DNA from: Hesseltinella vesiculosa
Lineage: Eukaryota > Mucoromycota > Mucoromycetes > Mucorales > Cunninghamellaceae
NCBI GenBank assembly: GCA_002104935.1
Contig: MCGT01000004.1
Span: 1,116,001-1,180,000, forward strand
Direction: 5' to 3'
Length of the DNA: 64,000 bases
The position numbers and the translations under genes were made by a program. Below are positions 11,750 to 22,652 of this stretch, one piece after another. The notes below the pieces were generated by a model that had not been told where the DNA came from, made no database searches, and saw only the letters and a program-made list of their open reading frames with translations. Position 1 is the stretch's first letter. Every line of letters starts with the position of its first letter.

Positions 11750-12691
11750 CACTCTTTCTTCGTTTTCTTCAGTCTCGTTCTTTTTTTTCAATGCTGTGGT
11801 CGATCGTCGAGGAAAAAGAAGAAAAAAAGCCGGGGAAAAGGGTGGCCAAAAGAACTGTGGAGAAGAAGGACGAAAACAAGGAAGAAAAAGGAAAACAAAA
11901 AGAACAAAAAGGTGTAAAGCACTTGAGCAGAAAAAAAAAGGTTGGTGCGCATCCCATGTTTCCAATGGCCATTCATTTTTGGTGACACAACGAAAAATAA
12001 GCGGGATTTTAAAAATGCAGGGACTTATTGATCTCAAATGAGCGTGACGAAGGTTTTTCCAATGTGTGAAAACACAAAAAATTCTTGACTTTCTTTTTGA
12101 CTGTATCGAAGCTGAGATGCCCTGTTTTTTGACTGTTAAAAAAAAAAGATCATCCTTCATCTATGAAAAGGAGGTCCTTTGGCGGGTGTTTGAGAGGCAA
12201 AAAAAAAAAAGGGCAGCGATACCATTGCACGTTTGAATTGCATTTTAGACAAAAAAACGTGTGCAAAAAAAGAGAGGTGGGATTTTGTTGCTTCATTCCA
12301 AAAGGGGCAAATATAGACAATAACTGCCCAAAACAGAAATCGTCTTCGCTTACCTTCCTCTACTCTTTTTTGTTCTCCCCTCTCTTTTTCATTGCTGCCC
12401 CTTTCGTTCTTTCATGCTGAAAAAGCTTAATTAAAAAAAAATCCGAGACTTTTTAAAACTCGGGGATTCGATGAAATAAAATAAAAAAAAAGGGGGAAGA
12501 GGGGAGCCTCTGTCATCTAGCATACACCCAAAAAAAGGGGGGGAGCAAAAGCTCGCAAACATTTGAAGGCCGTGTGTTCGCCTGTGTCTTCAGAATATAA
12601 AAACCCTTGAGCCTTTTCATTCATTTGGAAACGTTTTCATCTTTTTTATCCTTGCTCATAATTTATTTTATTTTTTATTTTCTTTATTCCC
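11750..12691. other. Divergent promoter region, NDT80-type and RRM genes
   Basis: About 940 bp shared upstream by two divergent genes. About 11808-11912 is almost purely purine on the plus strand, so the leader of the NDT80-type transcript would be CU-rich. Several A and T runs occur. Pyrimidine tracts and a TATA-like box lie on the RRM-gene side. No convincing gene. Confidence 0.5.
12596..12602 (+). promoter_or_regulatory. TATA-like box upstream of RRM gene
   Basis: TATAAAA lies about 90 bp upstream of the RRM-protein start codon in an otherwise mixed sequence and is followed by T-rich leader DNA. The position suits a fungal TATA element. No transcription start is visible. Confidence 0.4.
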
Positions 12692-14761
12692 ATGGCAACA
12701 AATTATCATCCTGGTAAGAAACGCAGATTAGATTCTATTTCGCTAACAAATAATATGGTAGTACTGAAATTGACTGAACCATTGTACCCAATGGATGATA
12801 CTGCCAGTCCTATACAGTCACCGGGTTTTGCGACCTTCCCGCCCTTGGAACGCCCTCATTGTACACGTCAATGCTTAACCAGCAATGTCGCCCGCTTGGA
12901 TGATGCCAAACCAGCCTATTGCTATCCATGCTTATATAAGTACCAGGACTGGTTTTGTCAGCAGGTAAATCGGGTGGGACAAAAAGAGTGACATCCCATA
13001 TTTTTGCCATTCATGCAAACCACGAAAAGAAAAAAAAAGGGGGGGGAGGAGGTTTGGCATCATCGCAATGGACAATGGGTATCTTCATTCAGCCATCATC
13101 ACTCCTAAACCTTGGCAATCCCTCCCCCTTTTTTTTTTCTTTTGTCAAAGATTATTTTTTATATTAAATTGACCATCCCCTTTCTTTTTCATCTTAGACC
13201 ATGGCTTACACGTTTTCTTGGTCCGATCTGCCCTGTGCCAAACTGTCGAATGTAAAAAAAAAAAAAAGCACGCTTCAAAAATCAATGTATTCATTCGTTT
13301 TTTTAATAGATCCCTTGGGATGTATCACAACAAGATATTTTACAATTCTTTTCACATGTACAATTACCACCCATGACATCCTATGCTCAACCTATCCATG
13401 TTCGTTTGACTAAAAAAAAAAAAGCCAGAGCCGTGCTGACTTTCAATATTATCTTCCCGCTTCTCCGACAGATTTTGATGGATCGCACGACTGGCAAAAC
13501 CTTGTCGGATGCCTATGTTGAATTTGCCAGTATGGCTGATCTTCAGATAGCCATTGAAACAAGACACCAATGCTCCCTCAAAGGCCGTGTTGTTTCGGTG
13601 ATGCCTTGTGAACAAGATGAGCTGCTCAAGGCTGTCTTTCCAAAATGGCGTGGCCAGTTCCATGGCAACGTGGCTGTGCCACCTGACGAAAAGGTCGTTC
13701 GTTCAATGTCTACTGCTGCTGGCGGTGGCAACGATGGTTCCTGTCCATTATTTGTCACGCGTGAAGAAATCAATTCTCTCTTGGTTGTCTGCAAAAACTA
13801 CAAGGTAAAGCTCCCTGCACAGCGGCTAGAAACCACGGCTGACTTTTTTTTTTCCAGTTGCATTTTTCCAAAAAGTGCGTGGAACGTCCTTTTGAAAACA
13901 TCATCAGCATAGTGAGCAAATACCCTTGGCAACAAGCAGATCTGATTACTGGTACCCATAGAAACCTGGTGTTTGATATGCTTCGTTTATCCATTGGTAA
14001 GGGCGTCGCTTTTTACAACGTCCCTTTGCTCACCCTCGATTCTCCCTCCTTTAGTGACCCTGAAGAAAAACCACCTGGTGAAAACCCATGTGCAAGTCAA
14101 CCCCACGTTACTTGATAGATTAGTGCGAGCTGGCTTGCTCTGCCCTGCTTTTACACAGCAACAAAAATCAATGCTGCTTCAGTCTGCCCGTCTAGACTGC
14201 CCTATAGACCTCTCCTTTGTGTTTATGCCCTATGATCAATCGCCACCAATGATGGCCCGACCTCTCAAACAAGATATCACAGCTATGGATTACAATTTAT
14301 ATCCATACTCTACCTCTCCTTCTACTTCTTCTTCTACCAGCTCCACTTCATCTTCACGCCAGCCACTTCACCATCAACCATCTTTCGATGAATTGGACGC
14401 AGCCTCTCCTTCTGTGTCTTACCCACCCCATTTTCAACACTATGCTCTACACCGCCCTCAAGGATCCAATGCCTCCCTCCTCCCTCCTTATTTAATGGTC
14501 CCCTCAGCTTCTTATCCATACTTACATGACTTCCCTGCCAGTCTTATCAAACCTGATCCTTCCACCCCAATTGCTTGTATGCCCAGTCCTACCATTCCAA
14601 CCTCTCCTTGGCGGCCCTGGGATGCCCCTCCCCCGTCTCCGTCTCCAATCTCTGAAGATTGGTACCCTTCCTCTTCTTCCAAATGGCATCCTGATGGGTT
14701 CTCCAACCCACTGCTTGTCCCTTTTGTGAAAGAATCTCAATGTAAAGTCATGAGTGTATAG
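12692..14761 (+). CDS. RRM-domain RNA-binding protein (hnRNP-like), six exons
   Basis: Predicted RNA-binding regulator. Exon 1 starts MATNYHPGKKRRLDSIS. The RRM is assembled over exons 2-4: LPCAKLSN joined to IPWDVSQQDILQFFSHV (RNP2 region) and then, through an intron with donor GTTCGT at about 13399, IH joined to ILMDRTTGKTLSDAYVEF (RNP1 region) and ending CSLKGRVVSVMP. This spliced reading restores the IHILMDRTTGK pattern common in fungal hnRNP-type RRMs. A helical segment follows in exon 5 and the start of exon 6 (ITGTHRNLVFDMLRLS, LLDRLVRAGLLCPAFTQQQK). The last third is Ser/Pro/Tyr low complexity. About 530 residues, ending CKVMSV. It may act in mRNA translation or decay. The exact orthologue is not identified. 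Confidence 0.8.
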
Positions 14762-14925
14762 GGGGGGGGGGTTCCTTTAATACCTGGTCTCTTTTTATAT
14801 CTTCTACTTTCCCTCTCTTACATTGTAATACATCCTGTTCGCTCTAAACTTGCCACGAAATAATAAAAAAAAAAGACGACTTAATTTTTACTATCCTTTT
14901 CTTTCCTTTTTTTATTTTTTGTTGT

Positions 14926-15881
14926 TCAAGCAAAGTAACCAGGCAACAGGAATTCCAACTTGGCCACAGTCTCAGGGTTGCGCTTTTCCTTGGCAGTCAT
15001 ACCAGCAAACTTCATGGAGCCTTTGAGCTTGGGCTCCAAGGTGTCTTCATCCACAGCTTGGACAAGATCAGGCAACACAGCTTCAAGCAAAGCTTTGGCG
15101 TTTAGGGAGTTGGTCTTCATATTTTGCATGACAGTTTCCACCGTCACAGCCTCTTCTTCCACGCGCCAGCAATCGTAATCGGTTGACATGCACACCATTT
15201 GATAGGCAATTTCAGCTTCGCGGGCCAGCTTGGATTCGGGCAAGGCCGACATGTTGATGATATCAGCGCCCCAGGAACGGTACATGTGGGATTCAGCACG
15301 GGTGGAGAAAGCAGGACCTTCCATACAAACAGCAGTTTTGTCACGGTGCAGGGTGTAGTCCTTCATGGCATCACGGTGCTTGTACACCAAGTCGGCAATG
15401 CCCTTGTGGAAAGGATCAGCAAAGCCGGCATGAGCCACCAAGCCATTGCCAAAGTAGGTGGAGGGACGAAGGCCCTTGGTGCGATCGATCAATTGATCAG
15501 GCAAAACAAAGTCGCAGGGAGGAATCTCTTCACGCAACGAGCCCACGGCTGAAAAAGCCAAGATCGCTTCCACACCCAACGACTTCAGGGCTGCAATGTT
15601 GGCTTGCACAGGCACTTCGGTAGGCGACAAGTAATGGCCACGTCCATGTCGAGCCAAGAAGGCAATTTTGTCGCCAGAAGGAAGACGGCTGATGATAATC
15701 TTGTCACTAGGAAAACCCCAGGGCTGGAGAAAGAAAAAAGGAAGGGTTGAGCCTAGCTAGAAGATCGCTTATCGCTTACAGTTTCAGGGTTGACTTCTTC
15801 GATCACTTCCAAATGTTCCAAGTGATAGAGACCTGAGCCACCGATAACGGCAACCTTGACATCGTGAGCTTCTTTGACCAT
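14926..15881 (-). CDS. MTAP: S-methyl-5'-thioadenosine phosphorylase
   Basis: Cleaves methylthioadenosine, the by-product of polyamine synthesis, to adenine and methylthioribose-1-phosphate in the methionine salvage pathway (cytosolic and nuclear trimer). Exon 1 gives MVKEAHDVKVAVIGGSGLYH, containing the phosphate-binding GGSGLY. Exon 2 gives FLARHGRGHYLSPTEVPVQA (the RHGRGH motif), ALKSLGVEAILAFSAVGSLR, VCMEGPAFSTRAES and INMSALPESKLAREAEI (the family's MTxxPExxLAREA region), then YQMVCMSTDYDCW. It ends LLPGYFA. About 300 residues with one intron, slightly longer than human MTAP. All recognisable substrate-binding motifs are intact. Yeast MEU1 is the orthologue. Confidence 0.96.
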
Positions 15882-16564
15882 GTTGAGAATTGATAAGAGG
15901 GAGAAGAAAAAACCAAACTAGAAAAAAAAAAACCTTTTTTTTTTTTTGATGATACCAGGGCGGGACCGGGCCAATCAGTTGCAACAACGAAAAAAAGAAT
16001 CTTGTTTGCCATTGTTCAACCAGTCAAAAACCTATCCTCTCCCACACCTCCATTGATTCACCATGCCTCTTTCCTTATTTTCTGTACTGTATTTGTTTTA
16101 GGTGCAATGCAGCCAAACCCGACTTGTCAAGATGAAAACGGCTATTTTCCACTGTTACAAGCCCCGGTGGTTCTGGTTAAAAAAAAAAGGCGCCGTGATG
16201 ATCAGATGACTGTTTTTTTTTTCTTTTTCGAGCAGATGCCAAGCATAGGCACACAACAGACCGGAAAAGGCTTGCTGTGTTGATCCGTGCTTTGCAGCAA
16301 TGGCGACATCCAGCCAGCAATGACGGCTGGGGACGGGTCGATTTTGCGATGCGGGGCGCAGCCTGCATCAGCTTCAAAGTAAGATTTATTCTGGTATTAC
16401 ACAAAGGGACGAGCAAAAAAAAAAAAAAGGGGGGGGGGAAGTACGAGTGAAAGGGATTACAGGTGGTTTAGCATAAATATAAAGGAAAGTAGAAAATAAG
16501 ACATCCAAAGAGAGGAGATTTGGTATGGCGTATACAAGAAAAAAAAAAAAAAAAGAGGGTCTAA
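15882..16564. other. Gap between MTAP and KIN1 genes, possible short exon remnant
   Basis: Mostly A/T-run-rich DNA. On the plus strand about 16246-16378 gives an uninterrupted peptide including LAVLIRALQQWRHPASNDGW that starts just after a TTTTTCGAGCAG acceptor-like site and ends before a GTAAGA donor-like site. It therefore looks like an exon, but no partner exon with a start codon is convincing and no family was recognised. It may be a gene relic. Low confidence. Confidence 0.25.
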
Positions 16565-19500
16565 CTAGAGGCGTTTTTGAATGCGAAGCCATTTTTCCAT
16601 CTCACTCTCAATTTGATGTTGAATGGCACGACAAATGCGGGAGGCATGGCCACTCCGGTATTTGACGGGAACAAGCGAAGCAGCCATTTGCTTGGTGACC
16701 ATCAATTCCTTGACTTTGATCCCAAAACGACCATGGATCCATTTGGCTTGATACACACTGACAGCAAACAAGAAAGGCTGTTGGTATTGATCCAAATCAT
16801 CCATACCCGAAGACGAGTGATGCTTGGTCCATTTGGACCATTCACCGTAGCCACATTGACAGGCCAGCTTAAAGGTCGAGATCTCACCACGGACAGCAAT
16901 GTTCAGGCTGGTGAGTAGCTGGCGCAGATCTGTCAACAGATGCTGGCCGGAATCGCTTCGGAACAGTGGGTTACGGGTCAAATGGAACTTGCTTCGAGGA
17001 CTTTCACGTACACCAGGCCGGTCTAATGTGGCAGAAGAAGATGAAAAAAGCATTCAACATTTGGTTACATCAGCCTATGTCATCTTTTTTTTTTTTTTTT
17101 TACCCTTGTCACTTTCAGAATAACGACCAACACCGGGCAAGGAGCTGCTGGTAGGCAAGGGAAGAGGAGGCTTTTCATTGGCATCCATCGACATTCGCGT
17201 TCCAGAAGTAGGCTGACGTACAAGAGAGAGCTGACGCCATGATCGACGGGATTGATGATAGTGCTGCCCGCTGCTGGGATCCAAGAACTTGTTGGGCGAG
17301 CCGGTTTTCTTGTGAGGGGTGGAGCGAGACTGCGAAGGCGAAGGTGACGCGGTGGTATTGGCCGTCGTGGTTGAGGAGGGGGCAGGAGGAAGAGGTGCGT
17401 TGAGCGAAGATTTACGTTGCAGAGAGGGGGCCAAAGCGGTAGGCAGGGGGGTAGGGGGGGCTGCGGCGGCCCCCAGCACAGCTGGCTGCTCTTCGCTGGA
17501 GGACGAGGTGGTCGTGGTGACCATGGTCGTCATTGTTGCGGCAGTGGGCACGGGATCGACCGAGGTATGTTTGTTCGTGAACATAAACGGACGATTGGGC
17601 AGCATGGAGCCGAGGATCTTGACAGCGCTCTTGCTTCGTTCACGGATACTGTTGGTACGCTCGGTCACCGACCGTGTCAATTGGCGTACACTGCTGTTGC
17701 GGTATAGACGGCTTCCGATCGAGGCTTTGCGTTGAGGAGCTGAGGACGATGCAGGCGTGAGGGACGCCGCGCCGGCCTGTTGGGCGGCAGCCGTGATGCC
17801 AGCAGCAGCAGCTTTGATGTCATTGTCGATAGGGATGTGGTTGGCCGGGTGGGGTTGGCCGGTGGCAGAGCCGGGTGAAGACGTGGCCACCCGGGGAGTG
17901 CTCTTGGAGCCGTCGGTTTTGCGACGCACAAGCATGGTGCTGCTGGGAGTGGCGCCAGACACAGCTTTGGGGCGCGCGGCAACAGTGCTGGTTGAGCGGC
18001 TGAGACCAGTGCCATGGTAAATAGGCTTGTTCATCATATCCAACTGGCGGCGTGTGTCGTATTCCTTTCGTTCCTTGACAAGATAGTAGATCGACAGCAA
18101 CGGATCGTACATGGCGGGCAGTGAGGCTGGGTCATCGTCGGCAGTGCTGGGTCGACGGGTCGAGAGGCTACGGCGCCACAGAGGTCGCTGCGTCTGGTGC
18201 TGACGACGCTGCTCCATTTGCTGATTCATGTTGATTTTTGTGACGGCTTGTTTGTATTCCTCGGTATGGATCAGGCGTTCCAACTTGGCCTTGATGGTTT
18301 GTTCGTCGCCAAGGCCAAAGCCATGCATGCCTCTGACCATATCAATATCGATGGTTTCTAGGATGTCGCGTTTGGGTATCATGCTTTGGATAGGTTCGTC
18401 GTAGCCTTTCTTCATCCATGGATGGCTTTCAATCGCATTCAAGGTCAGACGTTTTCGAGGATCCACCACCAAAATCTTCGACAATAAATCAACGCAATCT
18501 AAGCGGGAGAAGAAAAAAAAAATTGTTAGATCCAGCCCCACTCTTTTTCTTGTACCAGTCAATCATGGTGGTGTTACCTTTGCTTAAATGATCAGGATAT
18601 TCATCAACAATACCAGATTTGATTTTGGCATGAAGAGCTGGTAGACTTGTATCGTCAAAGGGAACACGGCCACAGACAAGCACATACAACACCACGCCAA
18701 AACTCCACACATCAACTTCAGGGCCCGTGTAATGACGAGCTTTGAGCAACTCCGGAGCAGCAAAATACAATGACCCACAAAATGTACTGAGCAATCGTGA
18801 AGGAGAATAGATATTTGACAGACCAAAGTCGATAATCTTGATGTTTTCGTCGTGTGTCAATAGGATATTTTCGATCTTCAAATCTAAAAAAAAAAAAATT
18901 GTGAGCTTTTCACAAATAAAGTTTCTTTTGGTTCCTGAAAAAATAAAGAGTGGCGGTACAGGTGCCTAATAAAGAGAAGCCTCGTGGCAACTTACCTCTG
19001 TGAACGATGGAGTTGCGGTGGCAATAATCTAAAAAAAGAAAAAAAGAAGCAGGAAAACAAGGTTCAGCGTCTTTTTTTCTGTGATTATGAAAAAAAAACC
19101 TACCAAGAGCACTGGCGATTTGTCTTGCAAACTTGCGAGCCTGCTTTTCACGTAATTTGCCATGTTGAATGATGTAGTCCAACAGCTGACCTCCATCAAC
19201 ATATTCCAAGAACATGTAATAATAGTCGCCTTCAATCACCCATTCTTTTAGCTGGCAAATATTCGGGTGTCGCAATAAATGCATAATAGCCAATTCACGA
19301 ATCGTTCGTTGTTCTCTTTCCTTGGGGGTATCTTTGGGATCCTTGGGCTTTTCAGTAGAGGCTGCTGCTGCTTTCAAGTCCATTTTAGGCATGATTTTCA
19401 CGGCGTACTAATTTTGCAAGAAGTGAAAGCAGGTTGAGCCCAAGGTCAGGCTTTTTTTTGTAACCTTCGTTTGTGGCTTACCTTTTGTTGGTCTCTGTCT

Positions 19501-19844
19501 GTAAGACATTCAGCCATCTTGACTTTTCCCATGCTACCTTGTCCAATGGTCTTTCGATAAATCACATAGTTTTGGATGCGGACAACGGGTTTGCGAGCTT
19601 CAGACGAAGACCGATGTTGTTTGGGGGGCTGGCCATCGGCATGCATCTCATTGGTTCTTCGTCGAAGGGATTCTGATCGACGGCCTAGGTGAGAGGATTG
19701 GCTGCGTTGCATTGCTTGGCTATCAGGAGCTGGAGATGACCCAGGCACTTTGATGGAAGGCTGTCGTTGCATATCGTCTTTTCGAAAGGAACGTTGAGAA
19801 TTGGTTGGTCCAGGGTTAAACGGCGGTATGTCGACGGACGCCAT
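16565..19844 (-). CDS. KIN1: KIN1/MARK-family Ser/Thr kinase with KA1 domain
   Basis: Predicted polarity and exocytosis kinase of the AMPK-related Kin1/Kin2/MARK group. Exon 1 ([19 protein letters not shown]) is a disordered leader followed by [19 protein letters not shown], the glycine loop. Exon 2 has [13 protein letters not shown] with the catalytic Lys and an acidic-basic insert before [15 protein letters not shown]. The HRD loop is split by introns (SIVHR joined to [12 protein letters not shown]) and is followed by [11 protein letters not shown] and the activation segment [14 protein letters not shown] large exon (about 18498-17107) completes the kinase and a Ser/Thr/Pro-rich linker. The last exon encodes the C-terminal KA1 membrane-binding domain, including [15 protein letters not shown] and [20 protein letters not shown], and ends IQKRL. 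About 950 residues, similar to fungal Kin1. Every kinase motif is intact. Confidence 0.92.
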
Positions 19845-20284
19845 GTTCTCTATTGATTTAGAAAGAGATGTAGATCACAGCAAGATATAAAAAGAAAAAA
19901 AAAAGAAAAAAAAAACCGAAAAAAAGCTTATGATGTTAAAAGAAGTCCAATGCAAAACGGAAAGAAAAGGAAGAAAAAAAGGGACGAAGCAAAGCCGAAA
20001 GAGAATCGCACAGGGGCAATATGATCTGCTCAGTGTGCATGTGTGCGAAATAAAATCCCGCCCCAATCAGCGCCATCCTCATTAATCGTTTTTTTGGAAG
20101 GACCCCCTCTTGCAAGAAAAAAAAAAGATTTTGTCTTACACGAGAAAGTAATTTCGCTCAAGGTTTATTGCCAACGAGGTTATTTTTTTTTAGAAACGAA
20201 AAAGAAAAAAAAATAGCCTAGCATAATGTTAGAAAAAAGAAGAGGCTTTCTGCTGAAAGATTGGCCGACGGCTCACTCCCATAA
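19845..20284. other. KIN1 upstream region
   Basis: Promoter and leader of the KIN1 gene. A/T-rich with repeated A8-A10 runs; no gene seen. Confidence 0.5.
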
Positions 20285-21110
20285 ATGCAAAGTGGATCAG
20301 CATTGTGATCGCCAAAAGCAAATGCACTAGCGCCCCATTGGCCACTTGCTTATCCGTCAGTCCAGTTTTATCAGCAATGGACGGGTCAAAAGCAATTGAT
20401 AAACGGTGTGGCTACACGGAGAAAAGCAGCCCAGGGGATTCTGAGTAGCATTTCAGACGTCCAGCGTGACCCCCTCGTCATTGACAATCAGCCTGTTGCT
20501 GAGTTCTTGATCTATCGATGTGACTAGAATGGCCAGTCAACATGATGACTCCGGGACGCGCACGAATGACTGTCACGTTGTGCTTACTGTTTTTGTAACC
20601 ATTCACGAGTGCCCTGGAGAAAAATATTGTTGGCTGTCTTGCTTTGGCCATAAGCCAGTCGCTTGTTACTTGGCCTTGTGATTGGGAAAGAAGGAGTCAT
20701 CGAACCGAAGAGGTGATGAATGTTGACGACCACTTCTGACGCATGGAAGGTGTTTGAACGTGATCAAGCTGGTGAAGAAAAAAATGGCCCAATTCGCTGG
20801 CACTCATCCTTCGTTCGGGTAAAAGGCGCGGCCAAGATCCCACACCTATTGACCACCACGTGCACAGGTTCTTCATGGACAGCTGATACGAGGTCCATCT
20901 CCGCTTGAACATGAAGCGCGCGCGTTTCTTGACTTGGTCGTTCCTTCCAATGCCCTACCAGGGCTACCACAATCTCCAGCTTTGCGCCTTGACCTGTCGC
21001 CTCCAGTTTGTTAGCATCGCCAGGGGATACCCAGATGTCACCTGTCACTAGAACCGCCTTGACCTAGATATCGTGCGCAAGAGCTCGTCTAGCTTTTTCA
21101 TAAGATGCGC
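20285..21110 (-). pseudogene. Decayed short-chain dehydrogenase/reductase (retinol dehydrogenase-like)
   Basis: Pieces of one SDR protein appear in the expected order on the minus strand but in different frames with stops between them: VLVTG at the N-terminal Rossmann strand (about 21050), VHVVVNRCGILAAPFTRTKD matching the NNAGI-containing strand but with NAG changed to RCG, then LAYGQSKTANNIFLQGT (about 20640) with the YxxxK catalytic motif, then VIRARPGVIMLTGHSS (about 20560) like the HPGxVxT segment, and a C-terminal-like helix QVANGALVHLLLAITM (about 20330). The glycine-rich TGxxxGIG cofactor motif is not intact. The order and motifs fit WWOX or retinol-dehydrogenase-like SDRs. The breaks make an active product very unlikely. 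It lies directly beside a transposon relic. Confidence 0.7.
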
Positions 21111-21510
21111 TAACGCCAAATTCGTTTTTTGCTGGCATGGTCTGTGTGAATGTGCAAATCTTGTGTAAAGTGGGTATCATCCATGTAGCACTTTGACGCC
21201 AGCTGCAAAAAAAAAAAAAAAAATAAGAAGGTATCTTAAACAAGCTTCTGAGACACGCAAAGTTCTCGATGTGTGCCTCCTTCAAACATGGCCAGTGCTT
21301 AGCCCTTTTACTTGGGCCGACTTTTTTTGTCACTTTTTTTTTCAGAAATGAGTCCAGATAGCATCAGTGAGCATGGACCGTCCGTTCAAGCTCGATTAAA
21401 CTAGGCGACTTTCTTTTCCGTTGGCAGAAGACAGCACTGGTGTTTATTTCTATGACGGCGCTTGCAACATTGCGTCAGGTGTGTGCTAAATTTGGGGTGT
21501 CCCCCTGGAT
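21111..21510. other. Gap between SDR relic and transposon arm
   Basis: No clear gene. The minus-strand frame continuing upstream of the SDR relic (about 21120-21330) may be part of its original N-terminus, interrupted by an A17 run. There is no clear start. Confidence 0.4.
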
Positions 21511-21696
21511 TTGGCCGATTTTTCCTTTTTTTTAAGCTGGGGAATCGGAGGTGTCAAAACGAAACAGATCAAAGGTTGTCTGAGCAACCTTTACTAATCG
21601 ACCTGATTTTTTCAGTAGCGTTATCGCTCCTGTATTTGCGCATTCGCACACACTTTCACGTCGATCTGACCACTCAAAGGTGACATGCAGCGTTTG
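21511..21696 (+). repeat. Left terminal inverted repeat of the Pogo-type relic
   Basis: 186-bp arm. It contains GCTGGGGAATCGGAGGTGTC, a module also found near 38.49, 47.52 and 49.79 kb. Confidence 0.88.
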
Positions 21697-21815
21697 ATTA
21701 TTTTTTTTCGTTTTGGAAAAAAAAAAAATTGGACAGCTATTCCGTCTCCGCGCATTGCTTACCTTTCCTTGCTGGTGCAAGGGAGTCCCTGGCATCACAC
21801 ACCAGCCATTTATAT

Positions 21816-22142
21816 TTACCAATAATGCCGTTTAAACGACTGGATGATACCAGCATCAAGATGTTGGTACCGGCTGGTCGTGTTAGGAGGTAAAAATATT
21901 ATTTCTACATTTCCAAGGCACTTTTTCAGCTCATCATCGATTGTATGAGTTGGAGCATTGTCCAAGATGAGGAAGCATTTTTGACTGAAAAAAAAAAAAG
22001 GTCTCCAGGACACGCGTGAAACCGTCAAAGTCTGAAAAAGCACTGACGGTATTTCTTCATAAAATCGCGACATTGAATTTTTGAATTGTTTTGCAGAAGG
22101 CTGGACGTTGGACCTTCGAATGGTATGGCAGTGCCCCTGCAC
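21816..22142 (-). pseudogene. Transposase fragment, DDE_1 (Pogo/Tigger) family
   Basis: About 108 residues that include KCFLILDNAPTHTIDDELKK and VEIIFLPPNTTSRYQHLDAG and end IIQSFKRHYW. The DNAPxH motif with its second catalytic Asp and the LPPNTTSxxQxLDAGII block are diagnostic of DDE_1 transposases such as Pogo, Tigger and Fot1. The N-terminal CENP-B-type helix-turn-helix and the first catalytic Asp are missing, and the frame stops right after HYW, before the expected third acidic residue. A T-run insertion (PFFFFSQ) interrupts the upstream part. Not functional. Confidence 0.85.
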
Positions 22143-22198
22143 GCGGAGACTGAATATGGCTATCCATTCTTTTTTTAAACCAAAAAAAAAAAAACCAG

Positions 22199-22382
22199 CA
22201 AACGCTGCATGTCACCTTTGAGTGGTCAGATCGACGTGAAAGTGTGTGCGAATGCGCAAATACAGGAGCGATAACGCTACTGAAAAAATCAGGTCGATTA
22301 GTAAAGGTTGCTCAGACAACCTTTGATCTGTTTCGTTTTGACACCTCCGATTCCCCAGCTTAAAAAAAGAAAAATCGGCCAA
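22199..22382 (-). repeat. Right terminal inverted repeat of the Pogo-type relic
   Basis: 184-bp arm, the reverse complement of the left arm with only A/T-run length changes seen by eye. Confidence 0.88.
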
Positions 22383-22652
22383 TGTCACCAGGGGACCCTC
22401 AGGCGATGGGATCAAAAACCACCGTGCAAAATTTGCTCTAAATAAAAATCACCCTAAATTTTGCATACCAATGGATCTGAGCAAACAAACAATCAGAACG
22501 ATGACGCCACCCAACAAGAGACAAAGCTCGACTTATTCTGATTGACACCAAGCCTTTGCAGAGTAGTCGCCATCGAGGACCGTTGGAACTGCTCTCCTTT
22601 TTAGCTTGGTTTGAATAAATGGGTCTGGCCGCTGACTTTGGTATGTCTAAGT

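Larger units (their letters stand above)
21511..22382. mobile_element. Collapsed Pogo/Tigger-type (CENP-B/DDE) transposon with 185-bp inverted repeats
   Basis: The stretch 21511-21696 and the reverse complement of 22199-22382 are nearly identical (from TTGGCCGATTTTTC inward to GACATGCAGCGTTTG), differing mainly in the length of A/T runs. Between them lies a minus-strand fragment of a DDE-superfamily transposase. The short size (about 870 bp) and missing transposase parts mark it as a non-autonomous or internally deleted copy. Outside the near-identical core both ends resemble GTCCCCCTGG, so the true terminus may lie 10-20 bp further out. No unambiguous target-site duplication was identified. 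Confidence 0.8.

Noticed and set aside
17319..17735. Gly/Val-rich plus-strand open frame opposite the KIN1 linker
   Set aside because: Low-complexity shadow of the Ser/Thr/Pro-rich kinase linker.
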